NCBI RefSeq assembly: GCF_050948215.1
Contig: NW_027488636.1
Coordinates: 620,001 to 684,000, forward strand
Direction: 5' to 3'
DNA: 64,000 nucleotides
Origin: Halictus rubicundus
Taxonomy: Eukaryota > Arthropoda > Insecta > Hymenoptera > Halictidae
Of this stretch, positions 13,314 through 28,400 are shown in pieces (the first letter of the stretch is position 1; the number at the start of each line of letters is the position of its first letter). Position numbers and translations under genes: made by a program. A model generated the notes under the pieces. It did no database searches. It worked only from the letters and a program-made list of their open reading frames with translations, and was not told the origin of the DNA.

Positions 13314-16300
13314 AGATAGGATAGAGGATAGGATACGATAGAGGATACGATATTATAGAGGAAAGGATAGGATAGAGGATAGGATAGAGCATAGGATTGG
13401 ATAGAGGATACGATAGGATAGAGGATAGGATAGCATTGAGGGTAGGATAGGATAGAGGATAGGATAGGATAGCGGATAGGATAGGATAGAGGACAGGATA
13501 GGGTAGAGAATAGGATAGGATAGAGGATAGGATCGGATTGAGGATAGGATAGGATAGAGGATAGAATGGGATAGAGGATTGGATAGGATAGAGGATAGGA
13601 TACGATAGAGGATAGGATAGGATAGAGGATAGGATTGGGGATTGGATAGGATAGAGGATAGGGTAGGATAGAGCATACGATAGAGGATAGGATACGATAG
13701 AGGATAGGATACGGTAGAGAATAGGATAGGATAGAGGATAGGATAGGATAGAGGGTAGGATAGAGGATTGGATAGGGTAGAGGATAGGATAGGATAAGTA
13801 AGAGGATAGGATAGGATAGATTATAGGATAGAGGAAAGGATAGGATTGAGGATGGGATAGGATAGAGGATAGGATAGGATAGGATAGAGGACAGGATAGG
13901 ATAGAGGATAGGATACGATAGAGGATAGGATAGGATAGAGTATAGGATAGGATAGAGGATAGGATTGGATTGAGGATAGGATAGGATAGGGAATAGAATA
14001 GGATAGAGGATAGGATAGAGGATAGGATAGAGGATACGATAGAGGATAGGATTGGATTGAGGATAGGAGAGGATAGAGGATAGGATAGGAGATTGGATAC
14101 GATAGAGGATAGGATACGATATAGCATACGATAGAGGATAGGATACGATATAGCATACGATAGAGGATAGGATAGGGGGTTGGATAGGATAGAGGATAGG
14201 ATATGATAGAGGATAGAGGATAGGATAGGGGATTGGATAGGATAGAGGATAGGATAGGATAGAGGATAGGATAGGATTGAGGATAGGATAGAGGATTGCA
14301 TAGGATTGAAGATAGGATACGATAGAGGATTAGGATATGATAGAGGATAGGATAATATATGAGATTGGATAGGATAGAGGATAGGATTTGATAGAGGATA
14401 GGATGCGATAGAAGATACGATATTATAGAGGAAAGGATAGGATAGAGAATAGGATAGTATAGAGGATAGGATAGGGGATTGGATAGGATAGAGGATAGGA
14501 TAGGATAGAGGATAGAATAGGATAGAGGATAGGATAATATAGAGGATAGGATTGGAGTGAGGATAGGATAGGATAGAGGATAGTATAGGATAGAGGATCG
14601 GATAGGATAGAGGATAGGATAGGATAGAGGATAGGATAAGTAAGAGGATAGGATAGGATAGAATATAGGATAGAGGAAAGGATAGGATTGAGGATGGGAT
14701 AGGACAGAGGATAGGAGAGAATAGAGTATAGGATAGGATAGAGGATAGGATAGGATAGAGGATAGGATAGAGGATTGGATAGGATAGAGGATAGGATAGG
14801 GTAGAGGATAGGATAGAGGATTGGATAGGATAGAGGATAGGATACGATAGAGGATAGGATAGGATAGAGGATAGGATTGGATAGAGGATAGGATAGGATA
14901 GCGGATAGGATAGGATAGAGGACAGGATAGGATAGAGGATAGGATAGGATAGAGGATAGGATAGAGGATAGGATGGAGGATTGGATAGGATAGAGGATAG
15001 GATACGATAGAGGATAGGATAGGATAGAGGATAGGATAGGATAGAGGATAGGATAGGGGGTTGGATAGGATAGAGGATAGGATATGATAGAGGATAGGAT
15101 AGGATAGGATAGTGGATAGGATAAGATAGAGGATAGGATAGAATAGAGGGCAGGATAGGATAGAGGATAGGATAGGATAGAGGATAGGATAGGATAGGAT
15201 AGAGGATAGGATAGGATAGAGGATAGGATAGGATAGAGTATAGGATAGGATAGAAGATACGATATTATAGAGGAAAGGATATGATAGTGGATAGGATAGG
15301 ACAGAGGATAGGATAGGGGATTGAATAGGATAGAGGATAGAATACTATAGAGGATAGGACAGGATAGAGGATAGGATAGGATAGAGGATAAGATAGGATA
15401 GAGGATAGGATAGGATAGAGGATAGGATAGGGGGTTGGATAGGATAGAGGATAGGATACGATAGAGGATAGGATATGCTAGATGATAGGATTGCGTTGAG
15501 GATAGATAGGATAGAAGATAGAATAGGATAGAGGATAGGATAGCATAGAGGATTGGATAGAATAGAGGATAGGATAGGATTGAGGATAGGATAGGATAGA
15601 GAATAGGATAGGATACATGGTATAATAGTGTAGGGGATCGGATAGGATAGAGGATTGGATAGGGGATTGGATAGGATAGAGAATAATATAGGATAGAGCA
15701 TACGATTGAGGATAGGATATGATAGAGGATAGGACATGATGGAGGATAGGATATGAGATTGGATAGGATATGAGATTGGATAGGATAGAGGATAGGATAG
15801 GATAGAGGACAGGATAGGATAGAGGATAAGATAGGATAGAGGATAGGATAGGATAGAGGATAGGATAGGATAGAGGATAGGATACGGTAGAGGATAGGAT
15901 ATGATAGAGGATAGGATAGGATAGAGTATAGGATAGGATAGAAGATACGATATTATAGAGGAAAGGATATGATAGTGGATAGGATAGGACAGAGGATAGG
16001 ATAGGGGATTGAATACGATAGAGGATAGAATACTATAGAGGATAGGACAGGATAGAGAATAGGATAGGATAGAGGATAAGATAGGATAGTGGATAGGATA
16101 AGATAGAGGATAGGATAGAATAGAGGGCAGGATAGGATAGAGGATAGGATAGGATAGAGGACAGGATAGGATAGAGGATAAGATAGGATAGAGGATCGGA
16201 TAGGATAGAGGATAGGATACGATAGAGGATAGGATATGATAGATGATAGGATTGGATTGAGGATAGATAGGATAGAGGATAGAACAGGATAGAGGATAGG

Positions 16301-18494
16301 ATAGTATAGAGGGCAGGATACGATAGAGGATAAGATACGATAGAGGATAGGATAGGATAGAGGATAGGATACGATAGAGGATAGGATAGGATAGAGGATA
16401 GGATTGGATTGAGGATAGGATAGGATAGAGGATAGAATAGGATAGAGGATAGGATAGCATAGAGGATAGGATAGCATAGAGGATAGGATAGGATGGAGGA
16501 TAGGATAAGATTGAGGATAGGATAGAGGATTGGATAGGATAGATGATAGGATACGATAGAGGATAGGATATGATAGAGGATAGGATAGGATATGAGATTG
16601 GATATTATATGAGATTGGATAGGATAGGATAGAGGACAGGACAGGATAGAGGATAGGATACGATAGAAGATACGATATTATAGAGGATAGGATAGGACAG
16701 AGGATAGGATAGGGGATTGGATAGGATAGAGGATAGAATACGATAGAGGATAGGATAGGATGGAGGATAGGATAGGGTAGAGGATAAGATAGGATAGTGG
16801 ATAGGATAAGATAGAGGATAGGATAGAATAGAGGACAGGATAGGATAGAGGATAGGATAGGATAGAGGATAAGATAGGATAGAGGATAGGATAGGATAGA
16901 GGATAGGATAGGATAGGATAGAGAATAAGATAGGATACATGGTATAATAGGGTAGAGGATCGGATAGGATAGAGGATTGGATAGGGGATTGGATAGGATA
17001 CAGGATAGGATAGGATAGAGGATAGGATACAGGATAGGATACGATAGAGGATAGGATAGGATAGACGATAGGATAGGATAGAGGATAGGATAGGATAGAG
17101 GATAACATAGGATAGAGGATAGGATAGGATAGAGGATAGGATAGGATACAGGATAGGATAGGATAGAGGATAGGATAGGATAGAGGATAGGATAGGATAG
17201 AGGATAGGATAGGATTGAGGATAGGATAGAGGATTGGATAGGATTGAGGATAGGATAGGATAGAGAATAGGATAGGATACATGGTATAATAGTGTAGAGG
17301 ATCGGATAGGATAGAGGATTGGATAGGGGATTGGATAGGATAGAGAATAATATAGGATAGAGCATACGATTGAGGATAGGATACGATAGAGGATAGGACA
17401 TGATGGAGGATAGGATATGAGATTGGATAGGATATGAGATTGGATAGGATAGAGGATAGGATAGGATAGAGGACAGGATAGGATAGAGAATAAGATAGGA
17501 TAGAGGATAGGATAGGATAGAGGATAGGATAGGATAGAGGATAGGATACGGTAGGGGATGGGATATGATAGAGGATAGGATAGGATAGAGTATAGGATAG
17601 GATAGAAGATACGATATTATAGAGGAAAGGATATGATAGTGGATAGGATAGGACAGAGGATAGGATAGGGGATTGAATAGGATAGAGGATAGAATACTAT
17701 AGAGGATAGGACAGGATAGAGGATAGGATAGGATAGAGGATAAGATAGGATAGTGGATAGAACAGGATAGAGGATAGGATAGTATAGAGGGCAGGATACG
17801 ATAGAGGATAAGATACGATAGAGGATAGGATAGGATAGAGGATAGGATACGATAGAGGATAGGATAGGATAGAGAATAAGATAGGATACATGGTATAATA
17901 GGGTAGAGGATCGGATAGGATAGAGGATTGGATAGGGGATTGGATAGGATACAGGATAGGATAGGATGGAGGATAGGATACAGGATAGGATACGATAGAG
18001 GATAGGATAGGATAGACGATAGGATAGGATAGAGGATAGGATAGGATAGAGGATAGGATAGGATAGAGGATAGGATACGATAGAAGATACGATATTATAG
18101 AGGATAGGATAGGACAGAGGATAGGATAGGGGATTGGATAGGATAGAGGATAGAATACGATAGAGGATAGGATAGGATGGAGGATAGGATAGGGTAGAGG
18201 ATAAGATAGGATAGTAGATAGGATAAGATAGAGGATAGGATAGAATAGAGGACAGGATAGGATAGAGGATAGGATAGGATAGAGGATAAGATAGGATAGA
18301 GGATAGGATAGGATAGAGGATAGGATAGGATAGAGAATAAGATAGGATACATGGTATAATAGGGTAGAGGATCGGATAGGATAGAGGATTGGATAGGGGA
18401 TTGGATAGGATACAGGATAGGATAGGATGGAGGATAGGATACAGGATAGGATACGATAGAGGATAGGATAGGATAGACGATAGGATAGGATAGA

Positions 18495-18647
18495 GGATAG
18501 GATAGGATAGAGGATAGGATAGGATAGAGGATAGGATAGGATAGAGGATAGGATAGGATAGAGGATAGGATAGGATAGAGGATAGGATAGGATAGAGGAT
18601 AGGATAGGATAGAGGATAGGATAGGATAGAGGATAGGATAGGATAGA
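18495..18647 (+). repeat. Perfect run of nine 17-mers
   Basis: Nine consecutive exact copies of GGATAGGATAGGATAGA. The next unit, 18648-18664, differs only by ending in GGATTGA. The run follows a GATAGACGATAGG variant. It is one of the cleanest stretches in the window and fixes the unit length at 17 bp. Confidence 0.95.
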
Positions 18648-20904
18648 GGATAGGATAGGATTGAGGATAGGATAGAGGATTGGATAGGATAGACGATAGG
18701 ATACGATAGAGGATAGGACATGATAGAGGATAGGATAGGATATGAGATTGGATAGGATATGAGATTGGATAGGATAGAGGATAGGATAGGATAGAGGATA
18801 GGATAGGATACAGGATAGGATAGGATAGAGGATAGTATAGGATTGAGGATCGGATACGATAGAGGATAGGATAGGATAGAGGATAGGATAGGATAAAGGA
18901 TAAGATAGGATAGTGGATAGGATAAGATAGAGGATAGGATAGAATAGAGGACAGGATAGGATAGAGGATAATATAGGATAGAGGATAGGATAGGATAGAG
19001 GATAGGATAGGATAGAGGATAGTATATGATAGAGGATAGGATAGGATTGAGGATAGGATAGGATAGAGGATAGGATAGGATAGCGGATAGGATAGGATAG
19101 AGGACAGGATACGATAGAGGATAGGATAGGATAGAGTATAGGATAGGATAGAGAATAGGATATGATAGAGGATAGGATAGGGGATTGGATAGGATAGAGG
19201 ATAGGATAGGATAGAGGATAGGATAGAATAGAGAATAGGATTGGATTGAGGATAGGATAGGATAGAGGATAGAGTAGGATAGGGGATTGGATACGATAGA
19301 GGATAGGATACGATAGAGGATAGGATAGGATAGAAGATAGGATTGGATTGAGGATAGGATAGGATAGAGGATAGTATAGGATAGAGGATCGGATAGGATA
19401 GAGGATAGGATAGGATAGAGGATAGGATAAGTAAGAGGATAGGGTAGGATAGATTATAGGATAGAGGAAAGGATAGGATTGAGGATGGGATAGGATAGAG
19501 GATAGAATAGGATAGAGGATAGGATAGGATAGAGGACAGGATAGGATAGAGGATAGGATACGATAGAGGATAGGATAGGATAGAGTATAGGATAGGATAG
19601 AGGATAGGATAGAGGATTGGATAGGATAGAGGATAGGATAGAGGATAGGATAGGATAGAGGATAGGATAGAGGATGGGATAGGATAGAGGATAGGATACC
19701 ATAGAGGATAGGACACGATAGAGGATAAGATAGGATAGAGTATAGGTTAGGATAGAGGATAGAATACGATAGAGGATAGGATAGGATGGAGGATAGGATA
19801 GGGTAGAGGATAAGATAGGATAGTAGATAGGATAAGATAGAGGATAGGATAGAATAGAGGACAGGATAGGATAGAGGATAGGATAGGATAGAGGATAAGA
19901 TAGGATAGAGGATAGGATAGGATAGAGGATAGGATAGGATAGAGAATAAGATAGGATACATGGTATAATAGGGTAGAGGATCGGATAGGATAGAGGATTG
20001 GATAGGGGATTGGATAGGATACAGGATAGGATAGGATAGAGGATAGGATACAGGATAGGATACGATAGAGGATAGGATAGGATAGACGATAGGATAGGAT
20101 AGAGGATAGGATAGGATAGAGGATAGGATAGGATAGAGGATAGGATAGGATAGAGGATAGGATAGGATAGAGGATAGGATAGGATAGAGGATAGAATAGG
20201 ATAGATTATTGGATAGGGTAGAGGATAGGATAAGATAGAGGATAGGATAGGATAGAGGATAGGATTGGATTGAGGATAGGATAGGATAGAGGATAGAATA
20301 GGATAGAGGATTGGATAGGATAGAGGATAGGATAGGATTGAGGATAGGATAGACGATTGGATAGGATACAAGATAGGATACGATAGAGGATACGATATGA
20401 TAGAAGATAGGATAATATATGAGATTGGATAGGATAGAGGATAGGATGCGATAGAAGATACGATATTATAGAGGAAAGGATAGGATAGAGAATAGGATAG
20501 TATAGAGGATAGGATACTGGATTGGATAGGATAGAGGATAGGATAGGATAGAGGATAGGATAGGATAGAGTATAGGATATGATAGAGGATAGGATAAGAT
20601 TGAGGATAGGATAGGATAGTTGATAGGATAGGATAGAGCAAACGATAGAGGATAGGATAGGATAGGATGGAGAAGAGGATAGGATACATGGTATTATAGG
20701 ATAGAGGATAGGATAGGATAGAGGATAGGATAGGATAGAGGATAGGATAGCATAGAGGATAGGATAGGATAGAGGATAGAATAGGATTGTGGATAGGATA
20801 GAGGATTGGATAGGATAGAAGATAGGATACGATAGATGATAGGATATGATAGAGGATAGGATAGAATATGAGATTGGATAGTATATGAGATTGGATAGGA
20901 TAGA

Positions 20905-21057
20905 GGATAGGATAGGATAGAGGATAGGATAGGATAGAGGATAGGATAGGATAGAGGATAGGATAGGATAGAGGATAGGATAGGATAGAGGATAGGATAG
21001 GATAGAGGATAGGATAGGATAGAGGATAGGATAGGATAGAGGATAGGATAGGATAGA
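20905..21057 (+). repeat. Perfect run of nine 17-mers
   Basis: Nine exact 17-bp units follow a GATATGAGATTGG doublet. The run ends at a unit carrying GAATAGGATTGA. A shorter run in the same setting lies at 48118-48236. Confidence 0.93.
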
Positions 21058-22067
21058 GGATAGAATAGGATTGAGGATAGGATAGAGGATTGGATAGGAT
21101 AGAATATAGGATACGATAGATGATAGGATAGGATAGTTGATAGGATAGGATAGAGCAAACGATAGAGGATAGGATAGGATAGGATGGAGAAGAGGATAGG
21201 ATACATGGTATTATAGGGTAGAGGATAGGATAGGGGATTGGATAGGATAGAGGATAGGATAGGATAGACGATAGGATAGGATAGAAGATAGGATTGGATT
21301 GAGGATAGATAGGATAGAGGATAGGATAGGATAGAGGATAGGATAGCATAGAGGATAGGATAGGATAGAGGATAGAATAGGATTGTGGATAGGATAGGAT
21401 AGAGGATAGGATAGGATAGAGGATAGGATAGGATAGAGGATAGGATATGATAGAGGATAGGATAGGATAGAGGATAGGGTAGGATAGAGGATAGGATAGG
21501 ATAGAGGATAGGATAGGATAGAGGATAGGATAGGATAGAGGATAGGATACGATAGAAGATACGATGTTATAGTGGAAAGGATAGGATAGAGAATAGGATA
21601 GGACAGAGGATAGGATACTGGATTGGATAGGATAGAGGATAGGATAGGATAGAGGATAGGATAGGATAGAGTATAGGATATGATAGAGGATAGGATAAGA
21701 TTGAGGATAGGATAGGATAGTTGATAGGATAGGATAGAGCAAACGATAGAGGATAGGATAGGATAGGATGGAGAAGAGGATAGGATACATGGTATTATAG
21801 GATAGAGGATAGGATAGGATAGAGGATAGAATAGGATTGAGGATAGGATAGAGGATTGGATAGGATAGAAGATAGGATACGATAGATGATAGGATATGAT
21901 AGAGGATAGGATAGGATAGTTGATAGGATAGGATAGAGGATAGGATAGGATAGAGGATAGGATAGGATAGAGGATAGGATAGGATAGAGGATAGGATAGG
22001 ATAGAGGATAGGATAGGATAGAGGATAGGATACGATAGAAGATACGATATTATAGTGGAAAGGATAG

Positions 22068-23766
22068 GATAGAGAATAGGATAGGACAGAGGATAGCATA
22101 TGATAGAGAATAGGATAGGACAGAGAATAGGATAGGATAGAGGATAGGATACGATAGAATATACGATATTATAGAGGAAAGGATAGGATAGAGAATAGGA
22201 CAGGATAGAGGATAGAATAGGATTGAGGATAGGATAGGATAGAGGATAGGATAGGATAGAGGATAGGATACGAGAGAAGATACGATATTATAGAGGGAAG
22301 GATAGGATAGAGAATAGGATTGGATAGAATATAGATAGGATAGAGGATAGAATAGGATAGAGGATAGGGTAGCATAGAGGAAAGGATAGAATAGAGAATA
22401 GGATAGGATAGAGGATAGGATAGGATTGACGATAGGATAGGATAGTTGATAGGATAGGGTAGAGCATAAGATAGAGGATAGGATAGGATAGGATAGAGAA
22501 TAGGATAGGATACATGGTATTATAGGGTAGAGGATAGGATAGGATAGAGGAGAGGATAGAGGATTGGATAGGATAGAAGATAGGATAGAGTATTGGATAG
22601 GATAGAATATAGGATACGATAGAGGATAGGATATGATAGAGAATAGGATAGGATAGGATAGAGGATAAGATAGGATAGAGGATAGGATAGGGTAGAGGAT
22701 AGGATAGGGGATTGATAGGATAGAGATTAGGATGGGATAGAGGATATTATAGGATAGAGGATTGGATAGGATAGAGGATAGGATAGGATAGAGGATAGGA
22801 TAGGATAGGATACAGGATAGGATAGGATACTATAGAGGATAGGATATGATAGAGGATAGGATAGGATATGACATTGAATTGGATAAAGGATAGGATAGGA
22901 TAGAGGATAGGATAGGATAGAGGATTAGATACGATAGAAGATACGATATTATAGAGGAAAGGATAGGATGGAGGATAGGATAGAGGATAGGATAGGATAG
23001 AGGATATGATAATATAGAGGATAGGATAGGATAGAGGAGAGGATAGGATAGAGGATAGGATAGGATAGAGGATACTATAGGAGAAAGGATACGATAGGAT
23101 TGAGGATAGGATACGATAGAGGATAGGACATGATGGAGGATAGGATATGAGATTGGATAGGATATGAGATTGGATAGGATAGAGGATAGGATAGGATAGA
23201 GGACAGGATAGGATAGAGGATAAGATAGGATAGAGGATAGGATAGGATAGAGGATAGGATAGGATAGAGGATAGGATACGGTAGAGGATAGGATATGATA
23301 GAGGATAGGATAGGATAGAGTATAGGATAGGATAGAAGATACGATATTATAGAGGAAAGGATATGATAGTGGATAGGATAGGACAGAGGATAGGATAGGG
23401 GATTGAATAGGATAGAGGATAGAATACTATAGAGGATAGGACAGGATAGAGGATAGGATAGGATAGAGGATAAGATAGGATAGTGGATAGGATAAGATAG
23501 AGGATAGGATAGAATAGAGGGCAGGATAGGATAGAGGATAGGATAGGATAGAGGACAGGATAGGATAGAGGATAAGATAGGATAGAGGATCGGATAGGAT
23601 AGAGGATAGGATACGATAGAGGATAGGATATGATAGATGATAGGATTGGATTGAGGATAGATAGGATAGAGGATAGAACAGGATAGAGGATAGGATAGTA
23701 TAGAGGGCAGGATACGATAGAGGATAAGATACGATAGAGGATAGGATAGGATAGAGGATAGGATAC
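22068..23766 (+). repeat. 1,699-bp tandem duplication, copy 1
   Basis: This segment is followed directly by a second copy at 23767-25465, and homology runs on to 25472. Copy 1 starts at GATAGAGAATAGG after an AAAGGATAG context; copy 2 starts at the same word after TACGATAG. Every stretch I compared was identical, including rare words such as GATAGCATATGATAG (22092 and 23791), GACATTGAATTGG and GAACAGGATAGAGG. The unit contains one ACATGGTATTATAGGG landmark near 22515 and several GATACGATATTATAGAGG landmarks. It is either a very recent unequal exchange or an assembly duplication. Confidence 0.9.
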
Positions 23767-25465
23767 GATAGAGAATAGGATAGGACAGAGGATAGCATAT
23801 GATAGAGAATAGGATAGGACAGAGAATAGGATAGGATAGAGGATAGGATACGATAGAATATACGATATTATAGAGGAAAGGATAGGATAGAGAATAGGAC
23901 AGGATAGAGGATAGAATAGGATTGAGGATAGGATAGGATAGAGGATAGGATAGGATAGAGGATAGGATACGAGAGAAGATACGATATTATAGAGGGAAGG
24001 ATAGGATAGAGAATAGGATTGGATAGAATATAGATAGGATAGAGGATAGAATAGGATAGAGGATAGGGTAGCATAGAGGAAAGGATAGAATAGAGAATAG
24101 GATAGGATAGAGGATAGGATAGGATTGACGATAGGATAGGATAGTTGATAGGATAGGGTAGAGCATAAGATAGAGGATAGGATAGGATAGGATAGAGAAT
24201 AGGATAGGATACATGGTATTATAGGGTAGAGGATAGGATAGGATAGAGGAGAGGATAGAGGATTGGATAGGATAGAAGATAGGATAGAGTATTGGATAGG
24301 ATAGAATATAGGATACGATAGAGGATAGGATATGATAGAGAATAGGATAGGATAGGATAGAGGATAAGATAGGATAGAGGATAGGATAGGGTAGAGGATA
24401 GGATAGGGGATTGATAGGATAGAGATTAGGATGGGATAGAGGATATTATAGGATAGAGGATTGGATAGGATAGAGGATAGGATAGGATAGAGGATAGGAT
24501 AGGATAGGATACAGGATAGGATAGGATACTATAGAGGATAGGATATGATAGAGGATAGGATAGGATATGACATTGAATTGGATAAAGGATAGGATAGGAT
24601 AGAGGATAGGATAGGATAGAGGATTAGATACGATAGAAGATACGATATTATAGAGGAAAGGATAGGATGGAGGATAGGATAGAGGATAGGATAGGATAGA
24701 GGATATGATAATATAGAGGATAGGATAGGATAGAGGAGAGGATAGGATAGAGGATAGGATAGGATAGAGGATACTATAGGAGAAAGGATACGATAGGATT
24801 GAGGATAGGATACGATAGAGGATAGGACATGATGGAGGATAGGATATGAGATTGGATAGGATATGAGATTGGATAGGATAGAGGATAGGATAGGATAGAG
24901 GACAGGATAGGATAGAGGATAAGATAGGATAGAGGATAGGATAGGATAGAGGATAGGATAGGATAGAGGATAGGATACGGTAGAGGATAGGATATGATAG
25001 AGGATAGGATAGGATAGAGTATAGGATAGGATAGAAGATACGATATTATAGAGGAAAGGATATGATAGTGGATAGGATAGGACAGAGGATAGGATAGGGG
25101 ATTGAATAGGATAGAGGATAGAATACTATAGAGGATAGGACAGGATAGAGGATAGGATAGGATAGAGGATAAGATAGGATAGTGGATAGGATAAGATAGA
25201 GGATAGGATAGAATAGAGGGCAGGATAGGATAGAGGATAGGATAGGATAGAGGACAGGATAGGATAGAGGATAAGATAGGATAGAGGATCGGATAGGATA
25301 GAGGATAGGATACGATAGAGGATAGGATATGATAGATGATAGGATTGGATTGAGGATAGATAGGATAGAGGATAGAACAGGATAGAGGATAGGATAGTAT
25401 AGAGGGCAGGATACGATAGAGGATAAGATACGATAGAGGATAGGATAGGATAGAGGATAGGATAC
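23767..25465 (+). repeat. 1,699-bp tandem duplication, copy 2
   Basis: Second copy, abutting the first with no spacer. Homology with copy 1 ends after 25472, where copy 1 enters GAGAATAGG at the junction and copy 2 runs into GAGGATAGG. The right part of the unit is itself related to the 15.2-17.6 kb modules; they share TATAGAGGGCAGG and GATAGATAGG words. Confidence 0.9.
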
Positions 25466-28400
25466 GATAGAGGATAGGATAGGATAGAGGATAGGATTGG
25501 ATTGAGGATAGGATAGGATAGAGGATAGAATAGGATAGAGGATAGGATAGCATAGAGGATAGGATAGCATGGAGGATAGGATAGGATGGAGGATAGGATA
25601 GCATGGAGGATAGGATAGGATGGAGGATAGGATAAGATTGAGGATAGGATAGAGGATTGGATAGGATAGATGATAGGATACGATAGAGGATAGGATATGA
25701 TAGAGGATAGGATAGGATATGAGATTGGATAGGATATGAGATTGGATAGGATAGGATAGAGGATAGGATAGGATAGAGGATAGGATACGATAGAAGATAC
25801 GATATTATAGAGGATAGGATAGGACAGAGGATAGGATAGAGGATAGAATACGATAGAGGATAGGATAGGATGGAGGATAGGATAGGGTAGAGGATAAGAT
25901 AGGATAGTAGATAGGATAGGATAGAGGATTGGATAGGGGATTGGATAGGATACAGGATAGGATAGGATAGAGGATAGGATACAGGACAGGATACGATAGA
26001 GGATGGGATAGGATAGACGATAGGATAGGATAGAGGATAGGATAGGATAGAGGATAGGATAGGATAGAGGATAGGATAGGATAGAGGATAGGATAGGATA
26101 GAGGATAGGATAGGATAGAGGATAGGATAGGATAGAGGATAGGATAGGATAGAGGATAGGATAGGATAGAGGATAGGATAGGATAGAGGATAGGATAGGA
26201 TAGAGGATAGGGTAGGATTGAGGATAGGATAGAGGATTGGATAGGATAGACGATAGGATACGATAGAGGATAGGACATGATAGAGGATAGGATAGGATAT
26301 GAGATTGGATAGGATAGAGGATAGGATAGGATAGAGGATAGGATAGGATACAGGATAGGATAGGATAGAGGATAGTATAGGATTGAGGATCGGATACGAT
26401 AGAGGATAGGATAGGATAGAGGATAGGATAGGATAGAGGATAAGATAGGATAGTGGATAGGATAAGATAGAGGATAGGATAGAATAGAGGACAGGATAGG
26501 ATAGAGGATAATATAGGATAGAGGATAGGATAGGATAGAGGATAATATAGGATAGAGGATAGTATATGATAGAGGATAGGATAGGATTGAGGATAGGATA
26601 GGATAGAGGATAGGATAGGATCCAGCATACGATAGAGGATAGGATAGGATAGAGGATAGGATAGGATAGAGGGTAAGATAGGATAGCGGATAGGATAGGA
26701 TAGAGGATAGCATAGGATAGAGGATAGGATATGATAGAGGATAGGATAGGATAGAGAATAGGATAGGATAGAGGATAGGATACGATAGAAGATACGATAT
26801 TATAGAGGAAAGGATAGGATAGAGGACAGGATAGAGCATAGGATTGGATAGAGGATAGGATAGCATTGAGGGTAGGATAGGATAGAGGATAGGATAGGAT
26901 AGCGGATAGGATAGGATAGAGGACAGGATAGGATAGAGAATAGGATAGGATAGAGGATAGGATCGGATTGAGGATAGGATAGGATAGAGGATAGAATGGG
27001 ATAGAGGATTGGATAGGATAGAGGATAGGATACGATAGAGGATAGGATAGGATAGAGGATAGGATTGGATTGAGTATAGGAGAGGATAGAGGATAGGATA
27101 GGGGATTGGATACGATAGAGGATAGGATACGATACAGCATACGATAGTGGACAGTATACGATATAGCATACGATAGAGGATAGTATAGGATAGATGATAG
27201 GATAGGATAGAGGATAGGATAGGGGATTGGATAGGATAGAGGATAGGGTAGGATAGAGCATACGATAGAGGATAGGATACGATAGAGGATAGGATAGGGT
27301 AGAGAATAGGATAGGATAGAGGATAGGATAGGATAGAGGGTAGGATAGAGGATTGGATAGGGTAGAGGATAGGATAGGATAGAGGATAGGATAAGTAAGA
27401 GGATAGGATAGGATAGATTATAGGATAGAGGAAAGGATAGGATTGAGGATGGGATAGGATAGAGGATAGGATAGGATAGGATAGAGGACAGGATAGGATA
27501 GAGGATAGGATACGATAGAGGATAGGATAGGATAGAGTATAGGATAGGATAGAGGATAGGATCGGATTGAGGATAAGATAGGATAGAGGATAGAATGGGA
27601 TAGAGGATTGGATAGGATAGAGGATAGGATACGATAGAGGATAGGATAGGATAGAGGATAGGATTGGATTGAGTATAGGAGAGGATAGAGGATAGGATAG
27701 GGGATTGGATACGATAGAGGATAGGATAGGATAGAGGGTAGGATAGGATAGAGGATAGGATAGGGGATTGGATAGGATAGAGGATAGGGTAGGATAGAGT
27801 ATAGGATAGGATAGAGGATAGGATTGGATTGAGGATAGGATAGGATAGAGAATAGAATAGGATAGAGGACAGGTTAGGATAGAGGATAGGATACGATAGA
27901 GGATAGGATAGGATAGAGTATAGGATAGGATAGAGGATAGGATCGGATTGAGGATAAGATAGGATAGATGATAGAATGGGATAGAGGATTGGATAGGATA
28001 GAGGATAGGATACGATAGAGGATAGGATAGGATAGAGTATAGGATAGGATAGAGGATAGGATTGGATTGAGGATAGGATAGGATAGAGAATAGAATAGGA
28101 TAGAGGATTGGATAGGATAGAGGATAGGATACGATAGAGGATAGGATTGGATTGAGGATAGGAGAGGATAGAGGATAGGATAGGAGATTGGATACGATAG
28201 AGGATAGGATACGATGTAGCATACGATAGAGGATAGGATAGGAGATTGGATACGATAGAGGATAGGATACGATATAGCATACGATAGAGGATAGGATACG
28301 ATATAGCATACGATAGAGGATAGGATAGGATAGAGGATAGGATAGGATAGGATAGGATAGAGGGTGGGATATGATAGATGATAGGATAGGATTGAGGATA

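Larger units (their letters stand above)
1..14300 (+). repeat. Satellite subregion 1: mixed, GGATTGA-rich, with dispersed modules
   Basis: This stretch contains no gene. Units are less uniform than further right: 12-mers and 7-mers are common and the GGATTGA ending is frequent. Several modules recur. One with GATAAGTTAGG followed by GAGTACAGG lies near 165-310, 9270-9415 and 11553-11700. Another with GGATAATGGATTGG lies at 1081, 9895, 12103 and 12416. A third, with a GATAGAGATTACGATAG element, lies near 690, 1890, 3575, 5375, 7430, 10115 and 12755. Runs of plain 7-mers (GGATAGA) occur near 1400-1470, 6955-7020 and 8820-8870. The right limit is approximate and is set where GGATTGA units thin out. 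Confidence 0.85.
14301..22067 (+). repeat. Satellite subregion 2: homogeneous 17-mers with 0.7-1.7 kb modules
   Basis: There is no gene here. The 17-mer dominates and long perfect runs occur. The landmark GATACGATATTATAGAGG followed by AAAGGATATGATAGTGG occurs at about 15261, 15949 and 17613, spaced 688 and 1,664 bp, and again at 23343 and 25042. The ACATGG landmark in this stretch is mostly spelled ACATGGTATAATAG (near 15614, 16936, 17280, 17888, 18348 and 19946). That spelling was not seen elsewhere. From about 20450 rightward the usual TATTATAG spelling returns, with a different module type (GAGCAAACGATAG). Confidence 0.85.

Noticed and set aside
26618..26623. GGATCC (BamHI-type) hexamer as a special site
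   Set aside because: It is a chance variant of GGATAG/GGATCG units. It is useful at most as a mapping site, and I could not verify exhaustively that it is unique.
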